Shown here: piece by piece, positions 58,358-64,000 of the stretch
How the letters are laid out: each line of letters opens with the position of its first letter
How positions within the stretch are numbered: position 1 is the stretch's first letter
Assembly: GCA_964518765.1 (NCBI GenBank)
Contig: CAZFJC010000007.1
Location: 38,796 to 102,795 of the forward strand
Origin: CAZPNX01 sp964518765
GTDB taxonomy: Bacteria > Edwardsbacteria > AC1 > EtOH8
Direction: 5' to 3'
Length of the DNA: 64,000 nt
Made by a program: the position numbers and the translations under genes
The notes under the pieces: model-generated
The model's input: the letters and a program-made list of their open reading frames with translations, nothing else
Database searches by the model: none
Told to the model about the DNA's origin: nothing

Positions 58358-59368
58358 ATGAGAAGAGTATTAGTGACCGGCGGCGCCGGGTTCATCGGCA
58401 GCAATTTCATCAATCGGATGCTGGAGGTCCACCCTGATTGGCACATAACCAATCTGGATAAATTGACCTATGCCGGTAATCTTGATAATCTGAAAAAAGT
58501 CGAGAGAAATCCCAATTATTGTTTCGTCCACGGCGACATCTGCGATCCCAAGCTGGTGGCGCAACTGGTTAAGAAGGCTGACTGGGTGGTCAATTTCGCG
58601 GCCGAAAGCCACGTGGACCGTTCGGTGGACGACCCCTACGTCTTCACCCGGACCAACGTCATCGGCACCCATGTCATGCTGGAGGAGTCGCGGCGGGCCG
58701 GGGTCAAGCTCTTCCTGCAGGTCGGCACCGACGAGGTCTACGGCAGCGTAGAGACAGGCTCCTCGGTGGAAACCGATCCCCTGGAGCCGCGCAGCCCCTA
58801 CTCGGCCTCCAAGGCGGCGGCCGATCTGCTGGCCCTGTCATACTTCACCACCTTCGGTATGGACGTCAGGGTCACCCGGTGCACCAATAATTACGGACCA
58901 TACCAGTTTCCCGAAAAGCTGATACCGTTTTTCGTCACCAACGCCATGGAGGACCGGGAACTACCCATCTACGGCGACGGGAAGAACGTGCGAGATTGGC
59001 TGTACGTGGCCGACCACTGCCAGGCAATCGATTTTATTCTGGAGAACGGCCAGGCCGGCGAGATCTACAACATCGGGGGCGGGCAGGAGATGACCAACCT
59101 CGAGATAACCGACATCATCCTGGCCGAGTTAGGCAAGCCGCAGTCGCTTAAGAGGTATGTCAAGGACCGTCCCGGCCACGACCGCCGGTATTCGCTGGAC
59201 ATCTCGAAGATCCGCAAGATGGGTTGGGAGCCGAAACACAGCTTCGTAAATGCCGTCAAGGAGACCATAAGGTGGTATATCGACAACGAGGAGTGGTGGC
59301 GAAAGATCAAAGAGGGAAAGCGCGAGCACCGAGAGTTCCAGGAAAGGTGGTATCAGGAGCGGAAGTAA
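58358..59368 (+). CDS. rfbB: dTDP-glucose 4,6-dehydratase
   Basis: RfbB (RmlB) converts dTDP-glucose to dTDP-4-keto-6-deoxyglucose. The 336-residue SDR has VTGGAGFIGSNFIN, the active-site TDEVYGS, YSASKAAADLL and TRCTNNYGPYQFPEKLIP. It sits after a 74-bp AT-rich spacer holding a TATAAC box, so it may have its own promoter. RmlA and RmlD are not present. Confidence 0.97.
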   Translation: MRRVLVTGGAGFIGSNFINRMLEVHPDWHITNLDKLTYAGNLDNLKKVERNPNYCFVHGDICDPKLVAQLVKKADWVVNFAAESHVDRSVDDPYVFTRTNVIGTHVMLEESRRAGVKLFLQVGTDEVYGSVETGSSVETDPLEPRSPYSASKAAADLLALSYFTTFGMDVRVTRCTNNYGPYQFPEKLIPFFVTNAMEDRELPIYGDGKNVRDWLYVADHCQAIDFILENGQAGEIYNIGGGQEMTNLEITDIILAELGKPQSLKRYVKDRPGHDRRYSLDISKIRKMGWEPKHSFVNAVKETIRWYIDNEEWWRKIKEGKREHREFQERWYQERK

Positions 59369-59430
59369 CATGATGATAAGGATCCTTACGGATTTCCGGA
59401 AAACAGGTCTGGAGAAAGATAAGGAGGAAT

Positions 59431-60738
59431 ATGGAGCTTAGGGCAAAGATCGAGAAACGCCAGGCCAGGATCGCCGTCATCGGGCTGGGCTACGTGGGCC
59501 TGCCGCTGGCGGTCGAGTTCGCCAAGGCCGGTTTCCGGGTCGACGGCATCGATCTGGACAAGGGCAAGGTCTCCTCGGTGAACTCCGGCCGTAACTACAT
59601 CCTGGATGTGGACGACGGGGACCTTAAAAGAATGGTTAGGTCGGGGCGCCTGCGGGCCACCGCCGACTATGCCGTACTGCGAAAATGCGACGCCGTCCAC
59701 ATCTGCGTGCCCACGCCCTACACCGCCACCAAGGACCCGGACATCAGCTACATCGTCCATGCCGCCGAGGGCATCGCCCGGCACCTGCAACGCGGCATGT
59801 TGGTGGTGCTCAAGAGCACCACCTATCCCGAGACCACCACCAAGGTAGTCAAGCCGATCCTGGAGCGCAAAGGCCTTAGGGCCGGCCATGACTTTCACCT
59901 GGCTTTCTCGCCGGAGCGCATCGACCCAGGCAACAAGCAGTTCACCACTTCGACCACCCCCACGGTGATAGGCGGCTACACCCGCCGCTGCGGGGAGCTG
60001 GCCAGTAAGATGTATTCGACCATCATCAAGAAGGTGGTCATGGTCTCCTCCCCCTCGGCGGCCGAGATGACCAAGCTGCTGGAGAACATCTTTCGCAGCG
60101 TCAACATCGCCCTGGTCAACGAGCTGGCCTGCCTCTGCGAGCGGATGGACGACATCGACATCTGGGAGGTGGTGGACGCGGCCGCCACCAAGCCCTACGG
60201 CTTCATGCCGTTCTACCCCGGGCCCGGCCTGGGAGGCCACTGCATTCCCATCGACCCTTACTACCTGGCCTGGAAGGCCAAGGAATACGATTTCCATACC
60301 GACTTCATCGAGCTGGCGGCCGAGACCAACGAGAACATGCCCTACCACGTAGTCAACAAGGTCATCGCCGCCCTGTCCGACATCGGCCTCTCCGCCTCCC
60401 GCTCCCGGGTGCTGGTGTTGGGGGTGGCCTTCAAGAAGGATATTGACGACATCCGTTCCAGTCCGGCCATCAAGGTCATCGAGCTCCTCAAGCCCAAGGT
60501 CCGCTCCCTGGCCTACCACGACCCGTTCGTGCCTTCGTTCTCGGAGCACGGGCTCGCCATGCGATCGATCAGGATGACCAAGGCCCTGTTGGCCAGGACA
60601 GACTGCGTGGTCATAACCACCAACCACAGCTGTTTTAACTATAAGGATATTGTCAAATATTCTAAATTGGTGGTAGACACGCGCAACGCCACCAAGGGGA
60701 TCCAGAGCAGGAAGATCGTGAAGATAGGCAGAAAATGA
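59431..60738 (+). CDS. Nucleotide-sugar (UDP-N-acetylglucosamine-type) 6-dehydrogenase
   Basis: A 435-residue UDP-glucose/GlcNAc/ManNAc dehydrogenase-family enzyme. It has the NAD motif IGLGYVGLPLAVEFAKAG, CVPTPYTATKDPDISYI, AFSPERIDPGN (the WbpA/TviB-like form) and the catalytic Cys in PGPGLGGHCIPIDPYYL. The product is a uronic acid sugar nucleotide. Of the family, the UDP-GlcNAc 6-dehydrogenase subgroup fits best. A strong AAGGAGG site precedes the ATG. Its stop overlaps the next gene by 4 bp. Confidence 0.92.
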   Translation: MELRAKIEKRQARIAVIGLGYVGLPLAVEFAKAGFRVDGIDLDKGKVSSVNSGRNYILDVDDGDLKRMVRSGRLRATADYAVLRKCDAVHICVPTPYTATKDPDISYIVHAAEGIARHLQRGMLVVLKSTTYPETTTKVVKPILERKGLRAGHDFHLAFSPERIDPGNKQFTTSTTPTVIGGYTRRCGELASKMYSTIIKKVVMVSSPSAAEMTKLLENIFRSVNIALVNELACLCERMDDIDIWEVVDAAATKPYGFMPFYPGPGLGGHCIPIDPYYLAWKAKEYDFHTDFIELAAETNENMPYHVVNKVIAALSDIGLSASRSRVLVLGVAFKKDIDDIRSSPAIKVIELLKPKVRSLAYHDPFVPSFSEHGLAMRSIRMTKALLARTDCVVITTNHSCFNYKDIVKYSKLVVDTRNATKGIQSRKIVKIGRK

Positions 60739-63557
60739 TGGTCTTATCGCGGACCGGGCACCCTGGGCGGAAGCCGCCCAGGGTGTGCTGCTTTGCGGCC
60801 TTTGTCCTGCTGACGGCCGTCTGGCCTTGGCTGGCCATGGGGGCCAGGTATGACTTCTCCAAAGCGACAAGGGCCGACATCGATCGAGAGTGGGCGTTCA
60901 CCTCGATGAGCTGGTCTTATAGTGATGGCGCCCTTCGGGATACGGGATCAGCGCGGTCACACGCCGTTCTTCTGAAGAGACTCGGACAGGGCGATGCTTG
61001 GGTCGAGGCCGAAGTGATCGTTCAGGGCCGGACCGGAGGTGGCTGGAAGGTGTCCGGGGTGTCACTATACCAGGACGTACACAACTACTGGCACCTGGCG
61101 CTGGTGGAGTCACCGGGAGGTTCTGGGGAAAGGTCCATAGAACTTAAGCTGATGAAAGATGGCCGATGGGGGGCGGCAGGAACAGAAAGTTGGCGAACGG
61201 CAACCCGGATCAACAATCCTCAGGCCACTTGGATTTTCGGACAGAGATATCGGCTTAGGATAGAAGATCGCGGGATTTCGGTGCTAGGCAAGGTATGGGA
61301 TGCCAAGGGGCGTCTTGTTTTCGATATCGAATACAGAAATGTGTCCCACGGTTTAAGGTGTCTTTTCCCATCTGTGGATAATGGGGGATTCGATGCCTCG
61401 TTTCTGTGGTTGAAAAATTCCAAGGTTCTGCCGGAAGCCTTAGGCTACGCACCGATGGCGCAAGGGGAGGGCCGGGGTTTCTACTCGGTTGTCTCCGAAA
61501 GCGGTTTCGACTGGATCTTATCTCCAGACGGCAAAAAGCTTCTGTCCATCGGCTGCGAGATGGTGAAATACCGCGAGATCTGGTGCCAGGCCCTGGGCTA
61601 CTCTCCCTACCTCAGGAATTCAGAGAGGCTTTTCGGCTCGGAGTCCGCCTGGGCCGCGGACGCGGCGGGCAAGCTAAATGATTGGGGCTTCAATACGGTG
61701 GGCCAGTCGGACAGAAACGAGGCGATCTCAAATCAGGGACTGACCTTTGCACCCATCCTGCGCATGGGCCAGGGGTTCTGCGAAATAGCCGCCATTGTGC
61801 CCAAGACCTTCTGGACCGGCTTCCCAGACGTTTTCGATTCCAGATTCGAACGCTATTGCCGCATAGTGACCGAAAAGCAATGCCGTCCCTGGCGGGATGA
61901 CCCGCAGCTGCTCGGCTACTATATCGACAACGAACTGGAATGGTTCGGCAAGGATGGGAACCCCTGGTCTCTTTTCACCAGCGCCATAAGGCTCGGCTCG
62001 GAAAGCCCGGCCAAGCGGGCTGCGGTCGAAGTGCTCCGGAGAAGGCACGGACGGATAGGCGGATTCAACGCGGCCTGGGGCGTAGATATCAAGTCATGGG
62101 AGGCGTTGGCCGAAACGTCGCTGGCCCTGGTACCCGAAAACCGGGCGGCATTCGAGGATGCCGATGCCTACGTGGCTCTGTGCGCCGAGGAGTACTTTAG
62201 GATAGCTTCAGCCGCCATTCACCGGGCCGATCCCAACCATCTTATCCTTGGCTCTCGCTTTGCCTGGATAGCCCCGGAGCCGGCCTGGAGGAAGGCGGGT
62301 AAGCATTGCGATGTCGTCTCCTTCAACTGCTACCCGCGGGTCGAGATGCCATCGGGGGAGGTCCCTGGGCTGAGGGACACCCTGGTGAACAGGCATGTTG
62401 TCTGCGGCAGGCCCCTGCTGGTCAGCGAGTGGGGCTTTCCAGCCCTGGACGCCGGTCTGCCATCGACCCGGGGCGCGGGGATGAGGGTGGACGACCAGGC
62501 CCAGAGGGCCTACTGCGCCGCCCGGGTCCAGGAGCAGCTGCTGGAGCTTCCTTTTATGGTTGGCACCAGCTGGTTCATGTGGGCCGACGAGCCAGCCCTG
62601 GGCGTCACCGACAGTTTTCCGGAGAACAGCAACTACGGGCTGGTGGACGTCAGGCACCGGCCGTACCAGAGGGTGGCCTCGGCGTTGAAATCGGTCAACC
62701 GGGCGGCGGCCGGGATTCACCGGGGCAGTGGCGGGACGTGGCGCTCGGGCATGCTTCGAGCGGGCCTGTTCTCGAAGTACGGCGCAAAGGTGAGGAACGC
62801 TAAACCCGATGTCCGCATGAGGCAAGGCAGGCTGGAGGTGGACAACGGGGAGATTAGGCTGGTGCTGATACCAGGGAAAAGCGCGGGCATCGACAGCATT
62901 CTTTGGCACAGGATCCATCTGGGATCTTACCATCCCCTGGTCTTTCAGCGTCGTGAAGGGGACGGCTGGCTGAAGCCTCATATAATTACCGGCTTTTCTA
63001 TTGAGGACTTTCCGGGCAACGGGCTGGCGCTGGCCTTCGCCGCCGAGTTCGTTCCCAAGGACACGGCCTGGGCCGCATTCTCCGTCAAGTTCCGAATAAT
63101 TGTGCCTCCCCAAGGCTCCTGGCTTTTGGCAGAGGTGATTGAAATTTCAAACCTCGACCCAAGGCCATGGATGCTTGAGGGTTACTATCATTATTTACCG
63201 TCGGGGATATTGGACGGACCAGAGGGCGACAGGCCATACCAGCCGCCAGTACCTAACTATTGGTTGCGTCATGGTGGTTGGTTCGATAAAAAGGCTGGGC
63301 TTCATTTTGGTGCCCTGGCCCTGGAGGATGTCGGCTGGTTCTTCAACCCGTATATCGACAGCTTGCGCAGGCAGCATCCGGACATCTTCAAGTCCGTCAA
63401 AAGGCGGATGGGAAAAGGCGAGGCATACAGCGATAGGGACAGAACAATAGTGATCTATATGGGGCGGGAAGACAGGTTGTCCCCACCCTGGACGACAGCC
63501 GCTTTCCAGGCCTGGGAATGGCTGCGGGCAGGGGAGGGAAGCCGACAAAGCCCTTGA
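60735..63557 (+). CDS. Secreted clan GH-A glycoside hydrolase-like protein
   Basis: A 940-residue exported protein. A basic N-terminus and signal helix (CCFAAFVLLTAVWPWLAMG) are followed by a laminin-G/concanavalin-like sandwich (about 40-220), a TIM-barrel glycosidase core (about 245-660) and a C-terminal beta domain (about 715-935). Candidate acid/base is E400 in YIDNELEWFG and the nucleophile E565 in LLVSEWGFP, the NE...E pair of clan GH-A. It resembles GH42/GH50-type agarase or galactosidase relatives; the substrate is unknown. No T9SS tag is present. The ATGA overlap with the dehydrogenase gene ties it to polysaccharide metabolism. Confidence 0.8.
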   Translation: MMVLSRTGHPGRKPPRVCCFAAFVLLTAVWPWLAMGARYDFSKATRADIDREWAFTSMSWSYSDGALRDTGSARSHAVLLKRLGQGDAWVEAEVIVQGRTGGGWKVSGVSLYQDVHNYWHLALVESPGGSGERSIELKLMKDGRWGAAGTESWRTATRINNPQATWIFGQRYRLRIEDRGISVLGKVWDAKGRLVFDIEYRNVSHGLRCLFPSVDNGGFDASFLWLKNSKVLPEALGYAPMAQGEGRGFYSVVSESGFDWILSPDGKKLLSIGCEMVKYREIWCQALGYSPYLRNSERLFGSESAWAADAAGKLNDWGFNTVGQSDRNEAISNQGLTFAPILRMGQGFCEIAAIVPKTFWTGFPDVFDSRFERYCRIVTEKQCRPWRDDPQLLGYYIDNELEWFGKDGNPWSLFTSAIRLGSESPAKRAAVEVLRRRHGRIGGFNAAWGVDIKSWEALAETSLALVPENRAAFEDADAYVALCAEEYFRIASAAIHRADPNHLILGSRFAWIAPEPAWRKAGKHCDVVSFNCYPRVEMPSGEVPGLRDTLVNRHVVCGRPLLVSEWGFPALDAGLPSTRGAGMRVDDQAQRAYCAARVQEQLLELPFMVGTSWFMWADEPALGVTDSFPENSNYGLVDVRHRPYQRVASALKSVNRAAAGIHRGSGGTWRSGMLRAGLFSKYGAKVRNAKPDVRMRQGRLEVDNGEIRLVLIPGKSAGIDSILWHRIHLGSYHPLVFQRREGDGWLKPHIITGFSIEDFPGNGLALAFAAEFVPKDTAWAAFSVKFRIIVPPQGSWLLAEVIEISNLDPRPWMLEGYYHYLPSGILDGPEGDRPYQPPVPNYWLRHGGWFDKKAGLHFGALALEDVGWFFNPYIDSLRRQHPDIFKSVKRRMGKGEAYSDRDRTIVIYMGREDRLSPPWTTAAFQAWEWLRAGEGSRQSP

Positions 63558-63582
63558 CAAAACTAACCGTTTGCGATATAAT
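63554..63582 (+). promoter_or_regulatory. Perfect sigma-70 promoter of a structured RNA
   Basis: TTGACA (63554-63559), a 17-bp spacer and TATAAT (63577-63582) match the consensus exactly. The -35 box overlaps the stop of the glycosidase gene. Transcription would start near 63589. Confidence 0.85.
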
Positions 63583-63588
63583 CATTAA

Positions 63589-63783
63589 CGCTGAATTCAA
63601 AGAGGTGGCCGCAGGGGCGCATTAACGTTCGAAGGATATCCGGCAGAAGCACATCGGGTAGGCCCGGGACCAGGGCCATCGGTACCTTTTGTAAGGTATC
63701 CTTTTGACGGCGCCCAGATGACTGAGTTCATTCGGTAGGCTGCGGTCAGCGACAGCCGGGCGCCGCAAAGGCGCCCGGTTTTT
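63589..63783 (+). ncRNA. Unassigned structured small RNA, about 195 nt
   Basis: Between a perfect promoter and a strong terminator there is no open frame but a rod-like fold. Stem 1 is 63606-63614 with 63740-63748 (TGGCCGCAG, 9 bp, one G-U). Stem 2 is 63615-63620 with 63710-63715 (GGGCGC, 6 bp). Stem 3 is 63631-63640 with 63695-63704 (10 bp, G-U allowed). An apical hairpin GGCCC/GGGCC is at 63661-63677. The 3' strand of stem 3 can instead pair with 63681-63688 (GGTACCTT), giving two exclusive forms. A 24-nt bulge on the 3' side between stems 1 and 2 resembles the bubble of 6S RNA. I see no tmRNA, SRP or known riboswitch core. It could be 6S-like or a leader of the next gene. Confidence 0.65.
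63756..63783 (+). terminator. Intrinsic terminator of the structured RNA
   Basis: CCGGGCGCC and GGCGCCCGG form a 9-bp GC stem with a GCAAA loop, followed by TTTTT. Confidence 0.93.
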
Positions 63784-64000
63784 ATTACTGGGAGAACATG
63801 AAACAGTATTTTACCTGTGCTTTTCTTCATAAGAAAAGCACCAAAAGAACTTCCGCCCCGGCGGTTTTCCGGAGGCATAATACTCGTCGCCTAAATTTAT
63901 CGAACCAGAACCGGCAGAAAGTCGATAACCCGATATAATTATAACGGCTCCTTTATCAGGCAAAACCGCGGAAGGCGGACCGGAGAGAGGCCGCCGAACC
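63784..64000 (+). other. Non-coding right edge with hairpins and a second -10 box
   Basis: No convincing gene. TGCTTTTCTT and AAGAAAAGCA (10-bp perfect dyad, about 63819-63841) form one hairpin. CCGCC/GGCGG forms a smaller one near 63855. A TATAAT at 63934-63939 lacks a good -35 box. The last 30 bases (GGCGGACCGGAGAGAGGCCG and following) resemble the 5' end of a bacterial type A RNase P RNA, but the conserved core would lie beyond the window. Confidence 0.4.

Noticed and set aside
59386..60870. A 494-codon open frame on the minus strand
   Set aside because: It lies antisense to the nucleotide-sugar dehydrogenase. Its translation is low in complexity (His, Gly, Val, Asp rich) and has no family motif. 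Long antisense frames are expected in high-GC coding DNA.
63798..63938. A 46-codon frame after the structured RNA
   Set aside because: It runs through a perfect 10-bp hairpin, has a poorly spaced ribosome site and shows no family features. It could be revisited if the upstream RNA proves to be a riboswitch.
1..64000. CRISPR arrays, IS elements, transposase or phage genes
   Set aside because: No regularly spaced repeats, cas genes, transposase motifs or terminal inverted repeats were seen. The only mobility-like trace is the tRNA-Ser duplication.

Overview
The window is a dense, high-GC bacterial chromosome segment with short intergenic gaps and many 4-bp ATGA/GTGA gene overlaps. The cell is probably Gram-negative: there is an LptE-like lipoprotein, an MCE/MlaD protein and a secreted protein with a type IX secretion (T9SS) C-terminal sorting domain. 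That sorting domain, together with a PorX-like response regulator carrying a PglZ domain, points to the Fibrobacteres-Chlorobi-Bacteroidetes (FCB) group or a related uncultured candidate phylum. No rRNA gene is present to settle this. Housekeeping promoters are close to the sigma-70 consensus (several TTGACA-N17-TATAAT-like sites), and some genes (ispE, purD, perhaps ruvA) look leaderless.

Layout. 1-9464 (+): end of a TPR protein, ruvA, a DUF4349-like membrane protein, a decayed SulP-STAS-EIIA transporter with three frameshifts and an internal deletion, ruvB, two tandem patatins, rmuC, two small envelope proteins and era. 9465-9870 is AT-rich leader DNA with a perfect promoter, followed by a secreted Asp-box protein with a T9SS tag (9871-11529). 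11602-20498 (-): a long translation/DNA-maintenance cluster in the order ispE, spoVG, tRNA-Gln, prs, rplY, pth, rpsF, ssb, ssb, rpsR, rplI, PTS-IIA, zinc-ribbon protein, rpmB, NUDIX, ruvX, mltG. 20626-23269 (+): DUF2846 lipoprotein, CheC-like phosphatase, purD.

23317-39303 (+) is the most unusual part: a 2469-residue protein with 15 PAS domains ending in HD-GYP, a 1886-residue protein with nine or ten GAF domains ending in GGDEF and overlapping the first by 4 bp, then a membrane histidine kinase and a PorX-like receiver-PglZ protein. It pairs a predicted maker and breaker of cyclic dinucleotide, each with an oversized sensor array, with a two-component system whose output domain belongs to a family linked to T9SS control and oligonucleotide hydrolysis.

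39359-46758 (+, with one minus-strand NHL gene): DUF3795, tsaE-tsaB-rimI-rlmD-lptE as a coupled run, priA, HU. 46811-54059 (-): rnfE-rnfA-rnfB, PAP2 phosphatase, mlaD-like, radA, GNAT, ispD, ispF, dedA. 54198-64000 (+): a TldD/PmbA protein, tRNA-Ser whose 3' end is duplicated around a 92-bp structured insert, a nucleotide-sugar operon (gmd, rmd, rmlC-like, rfbB, UDP-sugar dehydrogenase) coupled to a secreted clan GH-A glycosidase-like protein, and an unassigned structured RNA with its own perfect promoter and terminator at the right edge.
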